Positions 1 through 5,299 of a DNA stretch of 6,270 bases are shown one piece after another. Below the pieces are notes generated by a model. That model worked only from the letters and a program-made list of their open reading frames with translations. It made no database searches and was not told the origin of the DNA. Source of the DNA: an uncultured Prevotella sp. (GTDB taxonomy: Bacteria; Bacteroidota; Bacteroidia; Bacteroidales; Bacteroidaceae); NCBI RefSeq assembly GCF_900549175.1, contig NZ_URNN01000168.1, forward strand, positions 1-6,270. The letters are read 5' to 3'. Both the position numbers and the translations under genes were made by a program. Every line of letters begins with the position of its first letter. The first letter of the stretch is position 1.

Positions 1-14
1 TCATTCACTCATCA

Positions 15-55
15 CTCTGCACTTGAAAAACTCTGCACTTGAAAAACTCTGCACT
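15..55. repeat. 16-bp tandem repeat, about 2.5 copies
   Basis: The unit CTCTGCACTTGAAAAA occurs at 15-30 and 31-46 without mismatch and is followed by a partial copy (CTCTGCACT) at 47-55. The repeat lies immediately downstream of the O-methyltransferase stop codon. From general knowledge, low-complexity spacers built from similar words (CACTCTGCACT and the like) are seen between genes in Bacteroidales. No protein or RNA function is evident. Copy number could vary between strains. Confidence 0.85.
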
Positions 56-60
56 CTGAG

Positions 61-699
61 CTAAATCTTCCTTATAAGCGTCAGTCCGTCGCGCAGCGGC
101 AGTATGACGCGCTCCACGCGTTCGTCGCCGGCCACATGGTCGTTGAAGCGGCGTATGCCGCGTGTCTGCGGGTCGCGGTCGTAGGCAGGGTCGGTCACGT
201 GGCCGTCCCACAGCGTGTTGTCGGCAAGTATGAACCCGCCGGGGCGCAACACCCCGAGAGCCATCTCGTAAGTCTCCACATAGGTGCGCTTGTCGCCGTC
301 GATGAAAGCCATGTCGAACGTCACGCCGAGTTTCGGGGCCAGCTCAATGGCGTCGCCGATAATGAACTCTATTCTGTCGGCCACGGCCGAGCCCTCTATC
401 CACGGGCGGGTGAAGTCTTCCTGCTCGTCGTTTATCTCGAAGGTGTAGAGGCGGCCGCCCGGCTCCAGCCCCTCGGCCATGCAGATGGCACTGTAGCCCG
501 AGAATGTGCCCACCTCAAGTATGTTCTGCGGGCGTATCATCCTTACGAGCATCTTCAGCAGCCGGCCCTGCAGGTGGCCGCTGGCCATGCGCCCGTGCAG
601 CAAGTGCACGTTGGTGGCGCGGTAGAGGCGGTAGAGATAGTCACCCTCGGGGTCTGTATGCGAGAGGATGTAGGGATACAACATCATGTCTGCCATCAT
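61..699 (-). CDS. Class I SAM-dependent O-methyltransferase (caffeoyl-CoA OMT-like family)
   Basis: This 212-residue protein is predicted to transfer a methyl group from S-adenosylmethionine to a hydroxyl of an unidentified small acceptor, with a divalent metal in the active site, in the cytoplasm. The sequence shows SAM motif I LEVGTFSGYS (residues 61-70), an acidic residue after strand 2 (FEIN, E88), GDA at 115-117, the metal-site motif FIDGDKRTY (132-140) and LADN (158-161), and a typical C-terminal end PLRDGLTLIRK. These fit the methyltransf_3 (PF01596) family in order and length. The start is the first of two adjacent ATGs. It begins 6 nt after the aroQ stop, so the two genes are probably co-transcribed. 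No Shine-Dalgarno site is obvious. In Bacteroides I recall pyk lying between aroQ and this gene; here it is absent. The substrate cannot be deduced. Confidence 0.93.
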   Translation of the reverse strand: MMADMMLYPYILSHTDPEGDYLYRLYRATNVHLLHGRMASGHLQGRLLKMLVRMIRPQNILEVGTFSGYSAICMAEGLEPGGRLYTFEINDEQEDFTRPWIEGSAVADRIEFIIGDAIELAPKLGVTFDMAFIDGDKRTYVETYEMALGVLRPGGFILADNTLWDGHVTDPAYDRDPQTRGIRRFNDHVAGDERVERVILPLRDGLTLIRKI

Positions 700-705
700 A
701 CAATC

Positions 706-1143
706 TCAATCTTTATGTCCTTTCAGCGCCTCCACGGCCAGACGGTAACTGTCAAGCCCGAATCCGCAAATCACGCCCATGCAGGCGCAGCTTATCATCG
801 AGCGGTGGCGGAACTCCTCGCGGCGGTGCACGTTGGAGATGTGCACCTCTATCACCGGAACCTGCAGCGACCGTATGCAGTCCTGCAGGGCTATGCTCGT
901 ATGTGTGTACGCCCCGGCGTTGAGCACGATGCCGTCGCATCCGTCGGCTCCGCCGAATCCCACCCGCTGCATCCTGTCTATCAGCTCACCCTCTATGTTG
1001 CTCTGATAGTAGTCTATATCCACATCGGGGTACTTCGCCCGCAGTTCCTCCAGGTACGTCTCGAACGAACTGCTGCCGTAAATGCCCGGCTCGCGGCGGC
1101 CGAGCATGTTGAGATTGGGACCGTTGATGATTTGTATTCTCAT
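706..1143 (-). CDS. aroQ: Type II 3-dehydroquinate dehydratase
   Basis: AroQ removes water from 3-dehydroquinate to give 3-dehydroshikimate, the third step of the shikimate pathway to aromatic amino acids; the type II enzyme is a cytoplasmic dodecamer. At 145 residues it has the usual family length. The family motifs are all present: NGPNLNMLGRREPGIYG (residues 8-24, with the catalytic Tyr22 and its neighbouring arginines), QSNIEGELID (47-56), LNAGAYTHTS (74-83), the substrate-binding/catalytic EVHISN (99-104, His101) and REEFRHRS (108-115). The enzyme should therefore be active. It is divergent from xerD and is the first gene of a two-gene unit with the O-methyltransferase. A good Bacteroidetes-type promoter lies upstream at 1235-1265. 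Confidence 0.97.
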   Translation of the reverse strand: MRIQIINGPNLNMLGRREPGIYGSSSFETYLEELRAKYPDVDIDYYQSNIEGELIDRMQRVGFGGADGCDGIVLNAGAYTHTSIALQDCIRSLQVPVIEVHISNVHRREEFRHRSMISCACMGVICGFGLDSYRLAVEALKGHKD

Positions 1144-1168
1144 AATGTCTTAATGAATTATTTTTTCG

Positions 1169-1176
1169 TATATTTG
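1169..1176 (+). promoter_or_regulatory. Candidate -7 element for xerD
   Basis: TATATTTG fits the Bacteroidetes -7 consensus TAnnTTTG and points toward xerD, with the expected start near 1183. No TTG-like -33 element is seen at the expected distance, so the assignment is tentative. The downstream leader is GC-rich and contains the palindrome CGGCGCGCCG at 1190-1199. Confidence 0.45.
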
Positions 1177-1234
1177 CACTTCCGGAAGGCGGCGCGCCGT
1201 GACATGCACAGTTACGCCCCGCCGTTATGAATGG

Positions 1235-1265
1235 CAAAAATAGCAAAACTTGGTGACATGGACAA
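1235..1265 (-). promoter_or_regulatory. Candidate promoter for aroQ-O-methyltransferase
   Basis: Read on the minus strand, TTG (1265-1263) is followed after exactly 20 nt by TATTTTTG (1242-1235). This matches the -33/-7 arrangement of the Bacteroidetes primary sigma factor. Transcription would begin near 1228 and give a leader of about 85 nt before the aroQ ATG. The -7 element lies inside the longer xerD open frame (ATG at 1231) and the -33 element within the first codons after the 1258 ATG. Confidence 0.5.
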
Positions 1266-2178
1266 GAAAAACGATACGAATGTGGTGAACAGATACATGC
1301 GTTATCTCAAACTGGAGCGCAACTATTCGCCCAACACGCTCGACGCCTACTGGCACGACCTGCAGAAACTGCTCGGCTATCTCGATGCGGAACATATAGA
1401 TGTGACCGACGTCAGACTGGAGGATTTGCAGACGTTCGCGGCCACACTGCACGACATCGGTGTGGGCCCCACGTCGCAGTGCCGCATACTCAGCGGCGTA
1501 CGTTCGTTCTTCCGCTATCTGATGCTCGACGGCTACCGCCCCGACGATCCCACCGAACTGCTTGAGTCGCCCCAGACGGGCAGCCACCTGCCCGAAGTGC
1601 TGTCGGTGGAGGAGGTGGACATGCTCGAAGAGTCTGTCGACCTCTCCAAATGGGAGGGGCACCGCAACCGCGCCATCATCGAGGTGCTCTTCTCGTGCGG
1701 ACTGCGCGTGAGCGAACTCGTGGGGCTGCGGCTGTCCGACCTGTACACCGACGAACAGTACATCCGCGTGAGGGGCAAGGGGTCGAAGGAGCGTCTCGTA
1801 CCCATATCGCCGCGCGCCATCCGCGAGCTCGGCTTCTGGTTTGCCGACCGCAACCACATGGACATTAAGCCGGGCGAGGAGGATTACGTGTTCCTCAACC
1901 GCCGGGGTGCCCACCTCACCCGCACCATGATTCTCATCATGATAAAACGGCAGGCCGCCGAGGCGGGCATCGCCAAGACCATCAGCCCGCACACGCTGCG
2001 CCACTCGTTCGCCACGGCACTGCTCGAGGGTGGCGCCGACCTGCGCATGATTCAGGAGATGCTGGGCCACGAAAACATAGGCACCACCGAGATTTACACG
2101 CATGTGGAGACGTCGACGCTGCGGCGGGAGATACTCGAGCATCATCCGAGAAACAAGATGACCTCCAAGGATGAGTAA
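1258..2178 (+). CDS. xerD: Tyrosine site-specific recombinase XerD
   Basis: XerD, with XerC or alone, resolves chromosome dimers at dif near the terminus during division. From the ATG at 1258 the protein has 306 residues. The N-terminal SAM-like core-binding domain (about 8-95) contains YLKLERNYSPNTLDAY. The C-terminal catalytic domain carries all six expected residues: R150 (CGLRVSELVGL), K174 (VRGKGSKERLV), H245 and R248 (HTLRHSFATALLEGG), H271 (MLGHENIGTTEIYTH) and the nucleophile Y280. These lie within one or two positions of those in E. coli XerD, which favours this start. An in-frame ATG at 1231 would add nine residues (MAKIAKLGD); it overlaps the aroQ promoter candidate. The gene is divergent from aroQ, a neighbourhood I associate with the core xerD of Bacteroidales, so it is probably housekeeping rather than an element integrase. 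Codon use is GC-rich like aroQ and unlike the genes to the right. Confidence 0.92.
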   Translation: MDKKNDTNVVNRYMRYLKLERNYSPNTLDAYWHDLQKLLGYLDAEHIDVTDVRLEDLQTFAATLHDIGVGPTSQCRILSGVRSFFRYLMLDGYRPDDPTELLESPQTGSHLPEVLSVEEVDMLEESVDLSKWEGHRNRAIIEVLFSCGLRVSELVGLRLSDLYTDEQYIRVRGKGSKERLVPISPRAIRELGFWFADRNHMDIKPGEEDYVFLNRRGAHLTRTMILIMIKRQAAEAGIAKTISPHTLRHSFATALLEGGADLRMIQEMLGHENIGTTEIYTHVETSTLRREILEHHPRNKMTSKDE

Positions 2179-2298
2179 AGCACTGCAGTGACATAAGGAC
2201 TGGCTCTTTTCGACATAAAGACGGTTATTTAGCCACATAATTGAACTTATCGTACAAATATTTATGGAAGAGCCGTGCTGAATATTACAGAAAAAACA

Positions 2299-2326
2299 GG
2301 GTAAAATCTCTTTATCCGGATTTTTT
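2299..2326 (+). terminator. Possible intrinsic terminator downstream of xerD
   Basis: GGGTAAA (2299-2305) can pair with TTTATCC (2311-2317), with one G-U pair, around a 5-nt loop (ATCTC). The spacer GGA is followed by six T residues at 2321-2326. The hairpin is weak, lies about 120 nt after the xerD stop, and the T run also forms the upstream part of a promoter-like site, so the call is tentative. Confidence 0.35.
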
Positions 2327-2329
2327 AAT

Positions 2330-2337
2330 TAACTTTG
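2330..2337 (+). promoter_or_regulatory. Possible -7 element upstream of the decayed AlbA_2 gene
   Basis: TAACTTTG fits TAnnTTTG and points toward the pseudogene, whose reading frame opens about 160 nt downstream. No TTG is present 20 nt upstream. It may be a relic of the promoter of whatever gene once occupied 2340-2500. Confidence 0.3.
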
Positions 2338-2497
2338 CCACCAGAGCAGTCACGCATAGCTATATCCCCATTAAGGATTGCATTCGATAGTATGTCAGTT
2401 AAAGAACCGTACTTCAATGAAGTACCATCCTCTATATGGAGAGCATAGTCATGATAGAAATTACATTGAATGAATTTCAAATCACGAACGAAAAATC

Positions 2498-2853
2498 TTG
2501 ATTGATATGAAGAAGCAAACAAAACTCGGCATACAATGGTTTTACACCCTTCTTGAGCGGGGAGAGTGTGATATTATGAACTTCAAGGAACAATTGGAGG
2601 ACAAAACGACATTCGGAAGATCATTGAAGAACTTTGCCCCTAAATACGATGAGACAGCAAGGGATGTGGTTGCTTTTGCCAATAACAAAGGAGGATTCCT
2701 TTTCATTGGTATAGAGTAGATGGTACCAAAGAAATCAACAAGGACTTCGTGTATAACAATGAGAAGGTATTCGACCTAATCCACCAAATTCAAGATCGTA
2801 CCGAACCCACTATAACACTGATTCCGCATAAAATCTTCTCAACCCAACATTAA
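2498..2853 (+). pseudogene. Frameshifted fragment of an AlbA_2 (Schlafen-like) ATP-binding/regulatory protein
   Basis: Intact relatives carry an N-terminal AlbA_2 domain (PF04326) and often act as DNA- or RNA-binding regulators; this copy is almost certainly dead. The first frame (TTG 2498 or ATG 2507, to TAG 2717-2719) gives the typical domain start: LLERGECDIMNFKEQLEDK, then ARDVVAFANNKGGFLFIGIE, where the FANNKGG-x-x-x-IGIE signature is diagnostic. The continuation is in another frame from 2719 (DGTKEINKDFVYNNEKVF, then DLIHQIQDRTEPTITLIPHK) and ends at TAA 2851-2853. Joining the two restores a continuous domain of about 117 residues, so a net one-base loss or two-base gain near 2716-2719 is inferred. 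After the TAA the same frame stays open to TAG 2992-2994 (46 codons, including SEIQYIKQKSRLTYHQTIKL), which may be more of the decayed gene or chance. The C-terminal region usual for the family is missing. The remaining AT-rich DNA to 3058 shows nothing else. Confidence 0.75.
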
Positions 2854-3033
2854 AAAAGCTATTTTGAGCATTTAGTGTGGACTTCTGAAATTCAATACAT
2901 TAAACAAAAGAGCCGACTAACGTACCACCAGACTATAAAACTCATGAAGGAACAATTCACGTTCTATTATGCCATTCTTATTATATTACCATAGAATTAT
3001 TTTTATTGATTATCAGTTAAATCTATCCGCGTT

Positions 3034-3066
3034 TATTATCTAAATCAATTATTATTAGTAATTTTG
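3034..3066 (+). promoter_or_regulatory. Promoter of the LuxR-type regulator
   Basis: TAATTTTG at 3059-3066 is a full match to TAnnTTTG, with a weaker -33-like TTTATTA just upstream. A start near 3073 would leave only about 7 nt before the ATG at 3080 but about 50 nt before the ATG at 3122, which favours the latter. TGATTATCA, a short perfect dyad, lies upstream at 3007-3015. The 21-bp element of the two following promoters is not clearly present, although ATTGATTAT at 3005-3013 resembles its left part. Confidence 0.6.
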
Positions 3067-3121
3067 CAACAAAACTTAAATGGCACTACTCTGTAATGGT
3101 TGGAATAGGAATCAATTCAGA

Positions 3122-3886
3122 ATGAAGCAAGAACATGAACTAAAATCGCTTTTGACAGAGCAACAGTTTGAAGCCTCGGATAACAGGGAACTATTACTCG
3201 CTCAAGCAAGAGCGTGTGCGAACGGTTATGCACTTGCAACAGAAGGCGTAGCGGTTGTATCAGATTTTCAAAACAACGAATGCCATATTTATTCCGGGAC
3301 ATTCGGTCAAACTATAATGAATCTTCCAGAATATATGGTAGACCGTAGTTCTGCTTTTGAGGACATCGTATTCAGTCATGCAAAAGAAGAAGAACTTATT
3401 GAACGTCATGTACTGGAACTTCGTTTCTTCAACTTTATAAAAGAACTTTCAATAAAAGAAAAGACAAATTTTTCAGCTTCATGTATCCTCAGTTTTTACC
3501 GGGCCGGAGACAATGAAAAAATCAAAATACTCCATACAACGAGATATTTCAGCTGTAGTGCCAACGGAAGTGTTTTACTCGGTCTATGCACTTACATCCC
3601 GTATCCTATTTCCCATAACCGACAAGATGGACTCATTGTCAATCTATTGACCGGGGAAACGGTTGGACGAGACATATACGAAGAGAGTGACCGTAAAATC
3701 CTTAGCCGCCGACAACTTGAAATACTGTCTTTGATAGCCAAAGGAGTGCCAAGCAAACAAATTGCCGACAACTTAAACATATCCATTTATACGGTTAATC
3801 GCCATCGTCAGGATATTTTGGCGACATTAAAAGTCGCCAATACCGCAGCCGCAGTAGAAATTGCATTAAGAATGAATCTTATTTAA
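3122..3886 (+). CDS. LuxR-family transcriptional regulator with N-terminal PAS-like domain
   Basis: This is a 254-residue cytoplasmic DNA-binding protein. The C-terminal part (about residues 194-248) is a clear LuxR/GerE helix-turn-helix: LSRRQLEILSLIAKGVPSKQ followed by IADNLNISIYTVNRHRQDIL, with the SKQIADNLNIS...TVNRHRQ recognition-helix pattern. The N-terminal 190 residues have alternating strands and helices and resemble the PAS-like input domain of LuxR regulators common in Bacteroides; no receiver phospho-acceptor motif or membrane segment is seen. The ligand is unknown. An ATG at 3080 would add 14 residues (MALLCNGWNRNQFR), but it sits almost on the predicted transcription start. The ATG at 3122 has AGGA 11 nt upstream. 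It is followed by a hexapeptide-repeat gene and two lipoprotein genes in the same direction, under two promoters that share a motif. It is the natural candidate to control them. No terminator is seen in the 97-nt gap after it. Confidence 0.88.
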   Translation: MKQEHELKSLLTEQQFEASDNRELLLAQARACANGYALATEGVAVVSDFQNNECHIYSGTFGQTIMNLPEYMVDRSSAFEDIVFSHAKEEELIERHVLELRFFNFIKELSIKEKTNFSASCILSFYRAGDNEKIKILHTTRYFSCSANGSVLLGLCTYIPYPISHNRQDGLIVNLLTGETVGRDIYEESDRKILSRRQLEILSLIAKGVPSKQIADNLNISIYTVNRHRQDILATLKVANTAAAVEIALRMNLI

Positions 3887-3905
3887 TGTGCATGCCTGCT
3901 TCATG

Positions 3906-3954
3906 ATTGGTTATAAATCAGTGTTGCACCGGATATTATTGGTTCTTAATTTTG
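3906..3954 (+). promoter_or_regulatory. Promoter with shared 21-bp element, upstream of hexapeptide gene
   Basis: TTG (3924-3926) and TAATTTTG (3947-3954) are separated by exactly 20 nt. The 21 nt ending in that TTG (3906-3926) match those at 4389-4409 at 19 positions. The core ATTGGTTAnAAATCAGT has an imperfect dyad (A-TG-TT centre AA-CA-T), as expected for a dimeric helix-turn-helix protein. Its position overlapping and upstream of -33 suits an activator. Expected transcription start is near 3961, leaving a leader of about 23 nt. A three-codon frame (ATG 3976, stop 3985-3987) overlaps the gene start. Confidence 0.7.
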
Positions 3955-3983
3955 CATTCATATAACAAAAACGAAATGTCTGT

Positions 3984-4358
3984 ATGAACGAATCAACTGG
4001 TATATTAGAAATTGAAGCAGGTATAACGGTGATACACAATGGATTTGAACGTATTTTTAGTTCCGTTCCAATTCACTTTGGCAAAGGCGTTTCTCTTGCA
4101 AACGGAGCTTATATTTATTGCGCTGGAGAAGGTGATGACATCTATATAGGCGATTATAGTACTATAGGTGGGGAACTTGTTCTGTCCCCGGGAACAAGAA
4201 TTGGCACTCATTGTTCTTTTGGTACTGGAACTATAATTGTTGCAGGTGGTTTTTGTATCGGAAATGGATGTGTCATGTCGCATGGATGTACTATAACTCA
4301 GGATGTTCCTGACAATTCGTTGGTTATCGGCCGTAGAGGGTTCATATTCAATAAATAA
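3984..4358 (+). CDS. Small left-handed beta-helix (hexapeptide repeat) protein, acyltransferase-like
   Basis: This 124-residue protein has repeated [LIV]-G-x-x-x-x turns: IYIGDY, STIGGE, TRIGTH, CSFGTG, FCIGNG, CVMSHG (about residues 53-101). It ends in the coil-closing TQDVPDNSLVIGRRG that is typical of acyltransferases of the LbH/XAT group, where VPDNS-x-V-x-G precedes the C-terminus. Such proteins are trimeric; many transfer acetyl or succinyl groups to sugars. It is much shorter than most catalytic members (usually about 180-220 residues), lacks an obvious acceptor-binding loop or helical N-terminus, and has only H76 and H100 as possible catalytic histidines. It carries five cysteines (46, 77, 91, 96, 102). 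No signal peptide is seen, so it should be cytoplasmic. It could be a minimal acyltransferase or a non-catalytic beta-helix protein. It has its own promoter and is followed 137 nt later by the lipoprotein pair. Confidence 0.75.
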   Translation: MNESTGILEIEAGITVIHNGFERIFSSVPIHFGKGVSLANGAYIYCAGEGDDIYIGDYSTIGGELVLSPGTRIGTHCSFGTGTIIVAGGFCIGNGCVMSHGCTITQDVPDNSLVIGRRGFIFNK

Positions 4359-4388
4359 AATCGGTATCTATATTTAACTGATGCAGAA

Positions 4389-4437
4389 ATTGGTTAGAAA
4401 TCAGTATTGTGCACGTCTTATATTCTATCTAATTTTG
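4389..4437 (+). promoter_or_regulatory. Promoter with shared 21-bp element, upstream of lipoprotein pair
   Basis: TTG (4407-4409) and TAATTTTG (4430-4437) are again 20 nt apart. The 21 nt at 4389-4409 are the second copy of the element at 3906-3926, differing only at the ninth and eighteenth positions (G for T and A for G). The sequence between -33 and -7 is largely unrelated in the two promoters, so the similarity is confined to the element and the sigma contacts. The expected start is near 4444, with an A-rich leader of about 50 nt to the ATG at 4496. Confidence 0.7.
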
Positions 4438-4495
4438 CAACCGCAAATAAATCACAAGGAAGTTGCAATTTAATAAAAATCAAATCAATATCACA

Positions 4496-5242
4496 ATGAA
4501 AAAATTGGTATTTATCGCAATCATTGCAAGTCTTGCTATGACTGGATGCACCCAGAAAGAGTCAGAGAAAAAAGAAGGAAGTTCTGACAAGAAAGTTACA
4601 ACGGAAAACGTTAAACTCGCTACATGCAATATCAATGTAGGAGGAATCCGTTTTACAAAATCTAAAAATGGCGGGGAGAATGGTATCGCACTTTTGGGCG
4701 ATACTCTCAAGTTTGTGGCCGATTCCCAAACTGATTATTTCCGTTCCCCGGATGGAAGTGTTGTCAATAGCTCTGCGGTCATTTTTACAGAAGTTGACAA
4801 CACTAAGCCTTTCACTTTTACGGCTAAAGTACAGCCGGACTTCACCGAAACCGGAACGTATTCGGCTGGTGTGTTATACGCATACGAGAACGATACGCAT
4901 TGTCAAAAACTGTGTTTCGAACAGGATGAATACGGTGATCATCGTGTGGTGTCGGTTCGCACGATAGACACCTCCGATGACAATAATCATCAGGCGATTA
5001 TCGGTCCGTATGTTTATATGAGATTATCATCCGATGGCACCACTTTAGGCAGTTATTTTTCGGAAGATGGGAATATATGGCACATGGCTCGTCTCTACAA
5101 GAATGATTTCCCGGAAAAACTGCTCCTTGGTCTGAGTTCCCAAAGTCCTAAAGACGATGCACACACCTGCTATTTTACGGAAGTGTCGCTTAAGCAAGAG
5201 GCTGTTGCCAATTTTCGCATAGGTAAGCTCGACGGGGAATAA
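4496..5242 (+). CDS. Lipoprotein with divergent DUF1349 / concanavalin-A-like domain
   Basis: From the ATG at 4496 this is a 248-residue protein. It begins with a lipoprotein signal peptide MKKLVFIAIIASLAMTGC (cleavage before Cys18), followed by a charged linker (TQKESEKKEGSSDKK). The residues after Cys18 resemble lipoprotein export signals that move Bacteroidetes lipoproteins to the outer surface. Residues about 65-235 read as a beta-sandwich: FTFTAKVQPDF, AGVLYAYENDTHCQKLCFEQ, VYMRLSSDG, YFSEDGNIWHMARLY and LLLGLSSQSP follow the order of blocks in the next gene product and in DUF1349 proteins. Several hallmark residues of the family (the GYSDW block, RRG) are absent, so it is a diverged paralogue. 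A frame extension to TTG 4463 precedes the signal peptide and is not used here. The gene starts a likely two-gene unit with the next lipoprotein, 57 nt away. The ligand is unknown; carbohydrate binding is one possibility from the fold. Confidence 0.8.
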   Translation: MKKLVFIAIIASLAMTGCTQKESEKKEGSSDKKVTTENVKLATCNINVGGIRFTKSKNGGENGIALLGDTLKFVADSQTDYFRSPDGSVVNSSAVIFTEVDNTKPFTFTAKVQPDFTETGTYSAGVLYAYENDTHCQKLCFEQDEYGDHRVVSVRTIDTSDDNNHQAIIGPYVYMRLSSDGTTLGSYFSEDGNIWHMARLYKNDFPEKLLLGLSSQSPKDDAHTCYFTEVSLKQEAVANFRIGKLDGE

Positions 5243-5299
5243 ACACCATACCTCAGCACTATTATCAGATTTTAACAAACATATTAAACATTTCAACAA

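Larger units (their letters stand above)
2179..2497. other. Gene-poor AT-rich spacer after xerD
   Basis: No convincing gene lies here. ACATAA occurs at 2191, 2213 and 2235, exactly 22 bp apart, with some similarity around copies one and two (GACATAAGGAC and GACATAAAGAC). GGCTCTT (2202-2208) and AAGAGCC (2268-2274) form a 7-bp inverted repeat with a 59-nt spacer. A possible terminator is at 2299-2326 and a promoter-like -7 element at 2330-2337. A minus-strand open frame crosses 2325-2522 but has only a TTG start and no recognisable family. On the plus strand, short frames such as MSVKEPYFNEVPSSIWRA (ATG at 2392) end quickly. The stretch could be the remains of a decayed gene or of an insertion boundary. 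Confidence 0.6.

Noticed and set aside
136..1230. Plus-strand open frame of 364 codons
   Set aside because: It runs antisense across aroQ and the O-methyltransferase, both of which have full family motifs. It is a shadow caused by GC-rich codon use.
1258..2178. xerD as the integrase of a mobile element ending near 2180
   Set aside because: The protein fits housekeeping XerD in length and residue spacing, shares the composition of the core genes and is divergent from aroQ. No att-like direct repeat or tRNA gene was seen at the junction.
1225..2238. Minus-strand open frame of 337 codons
   Set aside because: It is antisense to xerD, whose catalytic residues are all in place. Long shadow frames are expected in GC-rich genes.
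2325..2522. Minus-strand open frame of about 65 codons (includes YHDYALHIEDGTSLKYGSL)
   Set aside because: The composition looks protein-like, but the only start is TTG, no family is recognised, its end overlaps a promoter-like site and its start overlaps the AlbA_2 fragment. It may be a relic of a decayed gene; not strong enough to annotate.
3080..3121. N-terminal extension of the LuxR regulator from ATG 3080
   Set aside because: The ATG lies about 7 nt after the predicted transcription start, and the extension MALLCNGWNRNQFR has no family character. The ATG at 3122 has a better leader.
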